A stretch of DNA of 64,000 nt from Flavobacterium granuli (GCF_900129705.1 NZ_FQWO01000001.1:496001-560000), one strand, 5' to 3'; positions 53,896 through 62,356 are shown, counted from the stretch's first letter. Made by a program: numbers and translations. Notes: generated from the sequence alone by a model not told the origin.

Positions 53896-53950
53896 TGTAA
53901 GCTACTGCATCCCTGCTGGGCGGATGCCATACCTTTCAGTTGTGGTTTGA
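53884..53950 (-). other. Inverted repeat joining leader and first CRISPR repeat
   Basis: A perfect 14-bp inverted repeat, TCAAACCACAACTG (53884-53897) and CAGTTGTGGTTTGA (53937-53950). One arm is the first 12 bases of the leader-proximal repeat. The 39-nt interior has its own stem GCATCC/GGATGC. In the minus-strand transcript the leader would pair with the part of the repeat that tracrRNA normally binds. This may be a leader structure, a processing signal or a relic of an inverted repeat copy. Confidence 0.7.
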
Positions 53951-53996
53951 GATGTTTAAGACAATGAAAACTTATGTCAAAGAACTTTTAACTTTT

Positions 53997-56900
53997 TTAA
54001 ATAAAAGTTATCTTGCCCGAAGAAGACAATTTAAACTCATATCCTTCAACTAACATATTTAATTTACTTACCTGCAATCTAATTTGTTCAAATGGGGTTT
54101 CAAAATCTACATCATAAATTTCTTTTAAATCACTAGCCTGTCTAGCTTCAAAATGAGTTCTAAAAGTTAACCTACCTTGTGCGTCAAATTTAGCTAATTT
54201 GTATAATCGATTATGCAAATCGTCAGTAGGTAATTCTAAAATCTCTTGATGATTTTCTTTAAAAAATAAAACCAACAATCCTTTTCTTAGAATATACTTT
54301 AATGGTAAGCCTGTCTTATCGTGAGGATTAGTTACGATGTCATAGTTGATTTTATTTTCTGCATTACTCAACTTATAATATGAACCTGCATCAATATTAT
54401 TAATCATTTCATACGACCTTTTTATTTTTCCTTTTTTATCAAAATCTTCATAGATAGCCATTGCAAAATTCTCATCGTTCTGGGCATATACTTTTTGCTT
54501 ATGCTCGTGTCGAGATTTTGACAAATCACTATGCATTTTAATTTCAAGAGGATTCTTTACTGAATTGGCATATAATCTGACTTTGTTTATTGGAATTCCT
54601 TTTTCTTCGTTCATCCAAACTATTCCATCTAATTTATTTTTTTGCTGTGCATTTGATGAAATTAATAAAACTTTGTTTGTAATAGCTTCTTTGACTTTTG
54701 CTTTTACCATTTCATCAACAATATTCTCAACATCAGACGCTTTGATACTTTCTAAATCTTTACGAATTACATAGCGGATTTCTTCTGTATTTAACGGATT
54801 TTTAATGGCTCCATAAATACTGTCTTGGTGTAATGAACCTCGAATGGTATCACCCTGTTGCAATCTTGGAATTCGCTTTCCTTCCTTATTAAGCCTGAAA
54901 ATTATTTTATCATCAACATCTTTTTGGACTATTGCTTTCCCATTTACATCCTTAACAGTTTCTGCAACATATTGCTTCTTCCCTCTAACTCTAACAATCT
55001 TTTTAGATTGCTTTTTAACATTATCGGGCGTGTAATGTGAAACTAAAATTTCTTCCTCTATCTTTTTTAAATCCTCTTTAAAAGTTTTCCAAGGTTTAGA
55101 ATCAGCCAATAATTTTCGTGCTTCACCAAGTTGTCCTTTGTCTTCGTGTGTCCAAGCGTTGGCTAAAGCATCATATTTCTCTTTGGTCATACAAGCAATT
55201 GTAATCGCATCGATGGTATGATGTGTGTGTTTGCTTCTGTCTTTTTCGTGAAAATATTTTTTGTCGTTTTCTTGAAAACTCTCTTGAATTCCCCATATTT
55301 TTCTGAACTCGGCAACCATTCCGCCTTTTACGGATTCTACTCTTTTGAAATACGATTTTAAATAGGCTTGGGAATACTTTGTAATGATTCCTGTGTCTGG
55401 AATTTGACTGTTTTTGAAACCAACTTTGGGCTCTTCCCAAATAAATCGGTCGTATTTTCCTTTTAGATAGTCTCTTTTTAAAGTCAAATAATGTCTTCTC
55501 CTTATTTTCTTGTCTTTAAGCTCTTTGGTAGCTGCTGCTTTTATGGAACGAGAAATTATTTCGATTTCTCTGGTCAAATTATCTGATTCTTCTTTCCAAT
55601 GTGCAATTCTTGGTAATATTTCGAGATAATTATTTAACTCAATAGGCATTTTATTTCCTTTTATCTCTCTATTGAACTTTTGACTGCAAAGTGTCTTGTT
55701 CATTTGAGAATTATCTTGTGAACGACTTCTTGGAACAGTGTGCTCAAAATCATATTTGGGATCTTTTCCAATTATATCACAAATACTTATATTTCTTCCC
55801 TCTTCATAAATTTCTTGCTTATTTTGCTCTAACCAAAGTTGATACCGTAATAAATCATCTTCTGTTGGTTCAATCTCTTTTTTGCATTCCTCGAAATATA
55901 ACTTCCTTATATCTTTGGCATATTCTTCTCGATTCTTTTTATTTTCATTTTGATAATCTTGAATTCCTTTTCGTTTATTGGCATCGTTCAATTCACGAGC
56001 CATTTCAATATGGATTATCGTTTTTTCGTCAACTTGTCCTTCAAAAATTAATGTATTCAATACTTTACGCAATTGATGCAAAGCTCGCATTGCCATTGGA
56101 TTTTTAATTGATGAAGTTAATGGACTTCCTAAAACCACCTTCTCATTTCCGAATTCATCTTTAATGATTTTCTTTTTAAAAACTTCTATATCTGATGGAT
56201 GATACAACTTATTGATTCGCTTTTCATTTGTACAGAATATTTCGCCATCATCATTTTTACCTTTTATAAAGTCTAAAACTTTTTCGTCTAAACGATTGAT
56301 TTTAATATATTCATACTTTTTCAATTGTTCAATTAGAACAGGAAATAGTTCGTTTAAAATTGCTTCTTTGTCCGATTCAATTTTATGGAATTTAACAAAA
56401 GGAATTAATTTTTTATCCAAATCTGATTTGTAGATACTTTCAGCTTCTTTAGAATAAAAAGCACCTACCGTTTTACACTCTTTAATCAAACTATTAATTG
56501 CTTCTAATTTTCCGTTTTCAAAAGTGTGGTTTTCAATTATTTCAGCAATTTTATCCTGAATAAATTTTCTTTGATTGCTGTCGTTCCATATCGATTCATC
56601 GACAATACCTTCAATATTCGCCATAAAAACGGCGTGAGAATACAACAATCCTTCTCTAACATAAGACAAAATCTTGGTAATTGCATTCAAACTCAAACTT
56701 GCAAAATCTTTTTTCAATCGAATTTTACTAAATGCTTTTGCATTTTTATCATCCAATCCTAATTTCTCTTTGCCATATTGAAACAAATAAATATCAGATG
56801 TTGAAACGGAAAGTAAATGCCATAAATCTTTATAATCTACACTTCTATTTACTTCAATTCCTTTTGAGTTTTTGGTTTTATATGAAATGGTTTTGGTTTT

Positions 56901-58307
56901 CCAATCTTCGCCAAAAATATTTTTTAAAGATGCCGAAACTGGACTTGCAGTTACAGTATCATAAGGTTTGTAATTAAACAAATAATTAACCTCGTTAGCT
57001 TTGGATGATTTATAAAACCCAAAGGTTGCCCCTTTTGGAATAAGTTCTTTGGCTAAATCTTCAAAATTAAAATTGTCTTTCTTTCTTAAAAATTTCGAAA
57101 TCAAACCTAGCTTTTCGTCTTGTGATAAAAAACGTAAAGTTTTATCAGATTGAGTTCCCATTTTTATGGTATTCAAATAAGACCACATTCTATATTCTTC
57201 AAAATCAGGATGCGAAATGGCGCAACGAGTTTTACTTTTTTCAAACGAACATTTTCCAATTAATCCTTTCTGTGATTTTAATGGTCTTTGGAAAAAAATC
57301 GCTTTGTATAAATCTTTAGCTAATCCGCTAAATTTCTTTTCAGCTAATTTTTCATTTTCATCTATATTATCAATTTCTTGAATTTTACATATTTCGATGA
57401 ACTCATATAGATAATGTTCCTCTCTTGAAGTGTATTGGTTTCTAATTTTGTTTTTATTGTATAAACTAAAAAAATATTGACCTAATGTTTTGAAATTCCC
57501 ATCAATCATAGCCTGAGAAATATCTTTGATTTTACCTTTTACCTTTCCTAAATCTTCTTTTCGGTTTAATCTTGCAATGATTTCTTCTTTAGCCTCAATA
57601 AACTTGTTTTCATTTCGTTTAACTATACTCAAAAGAGCATTATATAGCGTTTTTAATTTGGCTTCGCCTTCATCTAACTCTTTTTTGAAACCTCCTTTAT
57701 TAGTTTCATCAAGGATTCCAACATTAAAAAAATAATCTTTTAATTCAATTAGAATTTCAGTATTAGAATTACAATCTTCAATCAATGAATTAATTTGGGG
57801 ACAATGTTCCTCTAATATTCCTTCAGCAGATTGATCCAATCGATTACTCAAAAAACCCCTTCTTTGTGCAATATGATACAAAGCTCTACCCAATTCAAAC
57901 AAAGAAACTTTTTGTTTACTGGCTCTATCTCTAAAAACATAAGGATTAATATTTTGGTCTTCATCAGTCCGCAACCATTTTAAGAATTCCGGATTTAATG
58001 GATATTTTTTGAAACCCGATTTTTTCCATTCTTCTACTTCTTCAAAAGATAAAGGGCACATTCCATTTTCAGAAAGCACTTTTAAGGTTTCATATTTTCT
58101 CAACTTTCTTCGGTATTTCAATTTTCGGGCACTTCTAAATGCTGTTCTTTCCGCTGCACGTGAACTTTCAATTCCTTTTTCTGATTTCACACCCTCGGAA
58201 AATATCCGAACACCTTTATCAACCAAAGAAAAATCATTATTCTCTTTCTCCACTATAGCCCATCCAATCGAGTTCGTTCCTAGATCTAATCCTAATATTT
58301 TTGCCAT
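53997..58307 (-). CDS. cas9: Cas9 endonuclease, type II-C
   Basis: A 1436-residue RNA-guided nuclease of the Bacteroidota II-C size class. RuvC-I is ILGLDLGTNSIGWAI (Asp8). An Arg-rich bridge helix lies at about 50-75 (RAAERTAFRSARKLKYRRK). RuvC-II is IHIEMARE (Glu768). The HNH domain has DFEHTVPRSRSQDN (His856) and the Asn in FNREIKGNKMP. RuvC-III is HHTIDAITIAC (Asp1033). All catalytic residues are present, so the enzyme should be active. The AAAAGGA sequence just upstream of the ATG is an uncommonly good ribosome-binding site for this phylum. The gene shares its strand with the array, 101 bp downstream, and is divergent from the tracrRNA units. Confidence 0.99.
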   Translation of the reverse strand: MAKILGLDLGTNSIGWAIVEKENNDFSLVDKGVRIFSEGVKSEKGIESSRAAERTAFRSARKLKYRRKLRKYETLKVLSENGMCPLSFEEVEEWKKSGFKKYPLNPEFLKWLRTDEDQNINPYVFRDRASKQKVSLFELGRALYHIAQRRGFLSNRLDQSAEGILEEHCPQINSLIEDCNSNTEILIELKDYFFNVGILDETNKGGFKKELDEGEAKLKTLYNALLSIVKRNENKFIEAKEEIIARLNRKEDLGKVKGKIKDISQAMIDGNFKTLGQYFFSLYNKNKIRNQYTSREEHYLYEFIEICKIQEIDNIDENEKLAEKKFSGLAKDLYKAIFFQRPLKSQKGLIGKCSFEKSKTRCAISHPDFEEYRMWSYLNTIKMGTQSDKTLRFLSQDEKLGLISKFLRKKDNFNFEDLAKELIPKGATFGFYKSSKANEVNYLFNYKPYDTVTASPVSASLKNIFGEDWKTKTISYKTKNSKGIEVNRSVDYKDLWHLLSVSTSDIYLFQYGKEKLGLDDKNAKAFSKIRLKKDFASLSLNAITKILSYVREGLLYSHAVFMANIEGIVDESIWNDSNQRKFIQDKIAEIIENHTFENGKLEAINSLIKECKTVGAFYSKEAESIYKSDLDKKLIPFVKFHKIESDKEAILNELFPVLIEQLKKYEYIKINRLDEKVLDFIKGKNDDGEIFCTNEKRINKLYHPSDIEVFKKKIIKDEFGNEKVVLGSPLTSSIKNPMAMRALHQLRKVLNTLIFEGQVDEKTIIHIEMARELNDANKRKGIQDYQNENKKNREEYAKDIRKLYFEECKKEIEPTEDDLLRYQLWLEQNKQEIYEEGRNISICDIIGKDPKYDFEHTVPRSRSQDNSQMNKTLCSQKFNREIKGNKMPIELNNYLEILPRIAHWKEESDNLTREIEIISRSIKAAATKELKDKKIRRRHYLTLKRDYLKGKYDRFIWEEPKVGFKNSQIPDTGIITKYSQAYLKSYFKRVESVKGGMVAEFRKIWGIQESFQENDKKYFHEKDRSKHTHHTIDAITIACMTKEKYDALANAWTHEDKGQLGEARKLLADSKPWKTFKEDLKKIEEEILVSHYTPDNVKKQSKKIVRVRGKKQYVAETVKDVNGKAIVQKDVDDKIIFRLNKEGKRIPRLQQGDTIRGSLHQDSIYGAIKNPLNTEEIRYVIRKDLESIKASDVENIVDEMVKAKVKEAITNKVLLISSNAQQKNKLDGIVWMNEEKGIPINKVRLYANSVKNPLEIKMHSDLSKSRHEHKQKVYAQNDENFAMAIYEDFDKKGKIKRSYEMINNIDAGSYYKLSNAENKINYDIVTNPHDKTGLPLKYILRKGLLVLFFKENHQEILELPTDDLHNRLYKLAKFDAQGRLTFRTHFEARQASDLKEIYDVDFETPFEQIRLQVSKLNMLVEGYEFKLSSSGKITFI

Positions 58308-58366
58308 AATAAATCCTTTTATTTCAATTTTATAAATATAGTAAGAAAAATTCTATAATAATACCC

Positions 58367-58397
58367 TTTGTTTATAATTTAGTTTTCCCTATATTTG
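58367..58397 (+). promoter_or_regulatory. Promoter of the tracrRNA units
   Basis: TTTG (58367-58370), then exactly 19 bp, then TATATTTG (58390-58397), a full match to the Bacteroidota -33/-7 consensus TTTG-N19-TAnnTTTG. The predicted start is near 58402, a few bases before the first anti-repeat. Confidence 0.85.
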
Positions 58398-58401
58398 TTT
58401 C

Positions 58402-58497
58402 TGATTAAAATTTCTAATCTTTAATCTTATCACAATAAGGCTATATGTCGTAGATGAAAATCTAGAATCCCGCGTACTCCGTGGGATTCACTTTTTA
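58402..58497 (+). ncRNA. tracrRNA, copy 1
   Basis: The anti-repeat TTTCTAATCTTTAATC (58411-58426) pairs perfectly with the crRNA repeat. After a four-base internal bulge CACAA (58431-58435) pairs with TTGTG near the repeat's 5' end. A nexus-like GGCTATATGTC, the segment GTAGATGAAAATCT and a terminator stem (GAATCCC with GGGATTC) plus five T follow. Size, order and the promoter directly upstream are as expected for a II-C tracrRNA, which joins crRNA and Cas9. Confidence 0.9.
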
Positions 58498-58503
58498 AAA
58501 TAA

Positions 58504-58589
58504 TTTCTAATCTTTAATCGTATCACAATAATCCGCCGCGGCGGAGTAGATGAAAATCTTTAGTCTTGCTTCGGTGAGACTTTTTTTTC
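58504..58589 (+). ncRNA. tracrRNA-like unit, copy 2 (tandem)
   Basis: A second anti-repeat TTTCTAATCTTTAATC-GTATCACAATAA starts 7 bp after the terminator of copy 1. The nexus region is replaced by a strong GC hairpin (TCCGC-CGCG-GCGGA). The shared GTAGATGAAAATCT follows, then a different terminator with a TTCG loop (AGTCTTGC/GTGAGACT) and eight T. No separate promoter fits in the gap, so expression would need read-through. Function as a tracrRNA is inferred from the anti-repeat only. Confidence 0.75.
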
Positions 58590-58608
58590 TTACAACCCAA
58601 AAAAACAC

Positions 58609-59346
58609 TTACACCTGCAAATCCACCACACTCAAGACACATCCCTCCAAAGCATAGCGTTCCCCATTGATTTCTTGATAAAAAGACGCAAACACCAAAC
58701 CCAATAAAGAACCATTTCCTCCAACAGCAGGAGCAACCAACTCACACGAAGCTTCGCTATCCGCTTTCGCAAAATAACAAACCTCGCTCGTTTGCAATTG
58801 ATAGTCTAGAAGATCAAAATCAAAACGAAGCAACAAAAACTGCAGTCCAATATGCGTAGCGCCCACAGGAAAAGAAAGCGATCCCATTTTAAAAACTGGA
58901 ACAACAAACTTCCCTTCTGCCAACGAAACAGTGTAAGCAACGGGAAATACTTTTTTAAAAGACAACTCCTTGTTAAAATCAAACCCATTCAACAAAGACC
59001 GTCCCTCATCGCTGGCCAAACCTAATGTCAAAGTTTTGCACCCTCGAAGGGATAAAGTGTCAAAATTTACAATTTGTATCAACAACGAAACCACATAATT
59101 GTGCATATATGGCTCGCGTATTTTTCGAACAAAAGGAAATAATGCCATACGCAATGCCTTTCCCGCCCTGCTACAATACCCAAATTGAGAGGCATTCTCT
59201 CGTGTCCGTACATAATTAGCTTGCGTTTTTATGGCATCCCCTTTAAACCCGCCAGTCTTCCGAACAACAATTTTCCCCCTAAGCTTATAAAACGACAAGC
59301 CGTCAAAACTCCCCGTAAAACGAACAATCCCCTCTAATTTTCCCAT
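58609..59346 (-). CDS. Hypothetical protein of unknown family
   Basis: A 245-residue cytoplasmic-looking protein without a signal peptide or membrane helix. The N-terminal part is Gly-rich and basic (GIVRFTGSFDGLSFYKLRGK, VVRKTGGFKG) followed by RTRENASQFGYCSRAGKALR. The rest looks beta-rich. The N-terminal layout recalls small Flavobacterium families such as DUF6266, but I cannot assign it. It converges on the tracrRNA units, 20 bp from the end of copy 2. It lies within the segment bracketed by the 31-bp direct repeat. Its base composition seems somewhat richer in GC than cas9. Confidence 0.7.
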   Translation of the reverse strand: MGKLEGIVRFTGSFDGLSFYKLRGKIVVRKTGGFKGDAIKTQANYVRTRENASQFGYCSRAGKALRMALFPFVRKIREPYMHNYVVSLLIQIVNFDTLSLRGCKTLTLGLASDEGRSLLNGFDFNKELSFKKVFPVAYTVSLAEGKFVVPVFKMGSLSFPVGATHIGLQFLLLRFDFDLLDYQLQTSEVCYFAKADSEASCELVAPAVGGNGSLLGLVFASFYQEINGERYALEGCVLSVVDLQV

Positions 59347-59426
59347 AGGTAAATAATATTTAGCTATACAATCACTAATTTAATCCCAACTTATGCAAAA
59401 TGTTTTAAAATGATTTAAAGCATAGA

Positions 59427-59482
59427 TATAGTACTCTTATAGCACTATAATAGTACTAATATACTATAATTAATACTACTAA
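59427..59482. repeat. AT-rich cluster of short TAGTACT-like repeats
   Basis: Variants such as TATAGTACT, TATAGCACT, AATAGTACT, TATACTATA and AATACTACT recur about every 10-12 bp over 56 bp. They could be protein-binding repeats or simple low-complexity sequence. Confidence 0.4.
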
Positions 59483-59599
59483 AACACTAAACCTAAACAA
59501 CTTATACACAACCCCTAAACAATCTCCCTGTGCATTATTGAGAAGATGCAGCTATCGCATAAGTTTCTTCTGCCTTATCCAATTATAAACAACTACCTT

Positions 59600-59630
59600 A
59601 AATAACCATAGGCTTTGCGAAGGATGAAAT
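59600..59630 (+). pseudogene. Right copy of 31-bp direct repeat: rluE 5' fragment
   Basis: It matches 50561-50591 at 29 of 31 positions. Read on the minus strand it gives FILRKAYGYL against FILHKPYGYL of intact RluE, then stops at once. It is therefore a remnant of a second rluE-like start, not a gene. It marks the right edge of the CRISPR-Cas segment. Confidence 0.75.
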
Positions 59631-59755
59631 AATTATAAGCCATGGCTAAAAGTAAATTTTGTGTAAAAGCACATTTTAAATTGTCTGTTATCAATTTTAA
59701 CGAACTCTCCTATCTTTTTCATACTTTTACTTTTTATAAAAAAAACAGCCCTTTT

Positions 59756-61126
59756 ATGTCAACTATGCTCCCGTTTTTATTGGTTTTTATCATTGCTCTT
59801 GCCCTTGGTATTTTTATTGGAAAGCTCTTATTCTCTGCCCGTTTTCAATCGGAAAAGATTAGTCTCGAAGAGAAATTGATTGCTTTAAATTCCCAATTCA
59901 ATCAATTAAAAGAACAATTTTCGAATGATAAAATGGCTTTCGAAAAACAATTGGAAACCATAAATTCTGAGAAAGAAATCATCCGAAGCGAAAAAGACAG
60001 CCTGGCTATTCAACTTTCAAAAAAAGAAGTCGATTTTGAAAATCTTTGGGAACGCAACAAAGAGCAAAAAGACGAGGTCGAGAAACTACAGGAGAAATTC
60101 ACCAAAGAATTCGAAAACTTGGCCAATAAAATATTAGACGAAAAATCGAATAAATTCACCGAGCAGAACAAGGAAAACATGAAAAACATCCTGTCCCCTT
60201 TGCAGGATAAAATTCAGTTATTCGAAAAAAAGGTCGAAGATACTCACAAAGAAAGCATCGATTATCATGCGGCTTTACGCCAACAGATTTTAGGCTTACG
60301 CGAAATGAATATCCAAATGAGCAAAGAAACCATCAACCTGACCAAAGCCTTAAAAGGCGACAGCAAGATGCAGGGAAACTGGGGCGAACTGGTACTAGAG
60401 CGCGTGTTAGAAAAATCGGGACTGGAAAAAGACCGTGAATATTATGTACAGCAATCCCACACCAATAGCGAGGGACAGCGCGTGTTCCCGGATGTTGTAA
60501 TTAACCTGCCTGACGGCAAAAAGATGGTAGTCGATTCAAAAGTATCATTGACCGCTTATGAAAAATACATCAATGAGGAAGACGACAGTTTGAAAAACGG
60601 CTACCTGAAAGAACATGTTAACTCGATCAAACGCCATGTGGAACAACTGGGAGACAAAAATTATCAGGATTTGTACCAAATAGAAAGTCCGGATTTTGTA
60701 TTGCTATTTATCCCAATGGAACCCGCATTTGCGATGGCACTAAACGAAGACACAACCTTATACAACAAAGCCTTCGAGAAAAACATCGTCATTGTGACGC
60801 CTTCTACTCTATTGGCTACTTTGCGAACCATAGACAGCATGTGGACCAACCAAAAGCAGCAGGAAAATGCTTTTGAAATTGCGAGACAAGCCGGTGCTTT
60901 GTATGATAAATTTGAAGGTTTCGTTGCTGATTTAATCAAAATTGGCAAGAAAATAGACGAAAGTAAAGCCGAATATAGCGGTGCGATGAACAAGCTGGTT
61001 GAAGGAAAAGGAAACCTGATTACCAGCGTGGAAAAATTGAAAAAAATGGGCGCCAAGGCTAAGAAATCGCTTCCCGAAAGTATCATCAACCGAGCTGAAA
61101 AAGACGAAAACCAATTATTAAACTAA
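59756..61126 (+). CDS. rmuC: DNA recombination protein RmuC
   Basis: A 456-residue protein from the chosen start MSTMLPFLLVF. An N-terminal transmembrane helix (about 4-24) is followed by a long coiled coil (about 30-150, Glu/Lys/Gln rich). The RmuC nuclease-like domain comes next (MQGNWGELVLERVLEKSGL, VFPDVVINLPDGKKMVVDSK, ESPDFVLLFIPMEPAF). The PD-(D/E)xK-like core is VVDSK. The family limits inversions between short repeats and acts against some mobile DNA. An ATG 38 codons upstream is possible but would bury the membrane helix. It precedes the thioesterase gene by 5 bp. Confidence 0.93.
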   Translation: MSTMLPFLLVFIIALALGIFIGKLLFSARFQSEKISLEEKLIALNSQFNQLKEQFSNDKMAFEKQLETINSEKEIIRSEKDSLAIQLSKKEVDFENLWERNKEQKDEVEKLQEKFTKEFENLANKILDEKSNKFTEQNKENMKNILSPLQDKIQLFEKKVEDTHKESIDYHAALRQQILGLREMNIQMSKETINLTKALKGDSKMQGNWGELVLERVLEKSGLEKDREYYVQQSHTNSEGQRVFPDVVINLPDGKKMVVDSKVSLTAYEKYINEEDDSLKNGYLKEHVNSIKRHVEQLGDKNYQDLYQIESPDFVLLFIPMEPAFAMALNEDTTLYNKAFEKNIVIVTPSTLLATLRTIDSMWTNQKQQENAFEIARQAGALYDKFEGFVADLIKIGKKIDESKAEYSGAMNKLVEGKGNLITSVEKLKKMGAKAKKSLPESIINRAEKDENQLLN

Positions 61127-61131
61127 ACGCT

Positions 61132-61680
61132 ATGAAATCGACCTATAAAAAAGTAGCTTCGTCTAATATCAGCATTTCGGAATTAATGTTGCCTTCACAC
61201 GCAAATTTTAGCGGTAAAATTCATGGCGGATACATTCTTTCCTTACTCGATCAGATTGCTTTTGCCTGCGCCTCTAAATTTTCGGGGAATTATTGCGTGA
61301 CTGCCTCCGTGGATACAGTCGATTTCCTGAATCCTATTGAAGTGGGCGAATTAGTAACAATGAAAGCCAGCGTAAATTATGTAGGCAAAAGTTCAATGAT
61401 TGTTGGTATCCGCGTCGAATCAGAAAATATCCAAACCGGACTAGTCAAACATTGCAATTCTTCTTATTTTACGATGGTTTCAAAAGACAAAGATGGCGCA
61501 AATGCCATGGTTCCGGGTCTTATCCTCTCTACTCTTGAAGAAGTAAGACGTTTTGAAAATTGCCTGAACCAAATTGCCTTAAAAAAGGAAAAAAAACGCG
61601 AGAAAGAGATGTATAATTTCTGTTCTGAGGAAACCATCAATCGTTTAGAGAAACACAATGTTCTAATCCAATTAGACTAA
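61132..61680 (+). CDS. Acyl-CoA thioesterase, hotdog fold
   Basis: A 182-residue cytoplasmic enzyme that hydrolyses acyl-CoA. The YciA/BACH-type signature is FSGKIHGGYILSLLDQIAFA, with a second conserved strand VTASVDTVDFLNPIEVGELV. A basic C-terminal tail (KKEKKREKEMYNF) extends the fold. The gene follows rmuC by 5 bp, so they are co-transcribed, with a terminator directly after. Chain-length preference is unknown. Confidence 0.93.
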   Translation: MKSTYKKVASSNISISELMLPSHANFSGKIHGGYILSLLDQIAFACASKFSGNYCVTASVDTVDFLNPIEVGELVTMKASVNYVGKSSMIVGIRVESENIQTGLVKHCNSSYFTMVSKDKDGANAMVPGLILSTLEEVRRFENCLNQIALKKEKKREKEMYNFCSEETINRLEKHNVLIQLD

Positions 61681-61698
61681 AAAACTAACAATCCTTAT

Positions 61699-61737
61699 AA
61701 AAGAGCCTGAAAATCCATTTTTATGGCTCTTTTTTTT
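61699..61737 (+). terminator. Terminator after rmuC-thioesterase unit
   Basis: AAGAGCC and GGCTCTT pair around an interior AAAA/TTTT stem, and about nine T follow on the plus strand. Confidence 0.85.
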
Positions 61738-61813
61738 GTGTTTTATACGCTGCTTTCAAAACCATTTTGGATTATTTTTCGTAACTTTAAGAAACAGCAT
61801 ACAAGCAATCAAA

Positions 61814-62353
61814 ATGAAAACAATTTTACTTCTATTCCTTTTACTTGTTGCCAATTCAATTGATGCACAAGAGAAATTGATCGCCAAAAACAGCAGTATT
61901 GTTTTTGAAGCGTCTGTGCCTTTTTTTGAAGCTGTGGAAGCTAAAAACGAAATGGTCAATTCTGTTTTGAATACAAAAAAAAATACTATCGTTTTTGTGG
62001 CAATGATAAACCAGTTCCGTTTTGAAAGAAGCCTGATGGAAGAACATTTCAATAAAAATTATATGGATAGCAAGAAATACCCAAAGGCCATATTTAAAGG
62101 AATTATTGAAAAATTTGACATTAAAAACTTAAACGAAAAAAAAGAGGAATACCTGATCAAAGGGGAAATAATTATCCGTGGGAAATCCAAAAAAATAAAT
62201 GTTATTGCCCAAATCCAAAAAATTGCCGAAGGCATGGAACTCATTTCTAATTTCACTTTAAACACCGACGATTTCAATATTGAAGTTCCTTCTATCGTGA
62301 GGAGTAAAATAGCTAAAAACGTCAATGTTAGTGTCAAAACTGTTTTTCATTAA
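61814..62353 (+). CDS. YceI-like exported protein
   Basis: A 179-residue protein from the start MKTILLLFLLL. An in-frame ATG 26 codons upstream lies over the terminator and is rejected. A signal peptide (about 1-19) is followed by a YceI-like lipocalin-type body (SSIVFEASVPFFEAVEAKN, YMDSKKYPKAIFKG, IRGKSKKINVIAQI, DDFNIEVPSIVRSKIAKN). The family binds isoprenoid-type lipids in the periplasm. The actual ligand here is not known. It converges on the next gene with a 3-bp gap and no visible terminator. Confidence 0.85.
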   Translation: MKTILLLFLLLVANSIDAQEKLIAKNSSIVFEASVPFFEAVEAKNEMVNSVLNTKKNTIVFVAMINQFRFERSLMEEHFNKNYMDSKKYPKAIFKGIIEKFDIKNLNEKKEEYLIKGEIIIRGKSKKINVIAQIQKIAEGMELISNFTLNTDDFNIEVPSIVRSKIAKNVNVSVKTVFH

Positions 62354-62356
62354 GAC

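Larger units (their letters stand above)
59347..59755. other. Intergenic region, about 409 bp
   Basis: The region holds an AT-rich cluster of TAGTACT-like repeats (59427-59482) and the rluE-derived repeat copy (59600-59630). A short open stretch to the RmuC start is better read as leader than as coding sequence, because the transmembrane start MSTMLPFLLVF fits the family and the 38 residues before it do not. Confidence 0.6.

Noticed and set aside
58411..58530. Degenerate CRISPR repeats upstream of cas9 forming a second mini-array
   Set aside because: Each repeat-like stretch is followed by a nexus-like hairpin and a terminator instead of a spacer, with a promoter in front. They read as tracrRNA anti-repeats.
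59642..59755. 38-residue N-terminal extension of RmuC
   Set aside because: It would place a hydrophilic, atypical tail before the membrane anchor. The start at 59756 fits the family.
61736..61813. 26-residue N-terminal extension of the YceI-like protein
   Set aside because: It begins within the T run of the upstream terminator and precedes a normal signal peptide start at 61814.
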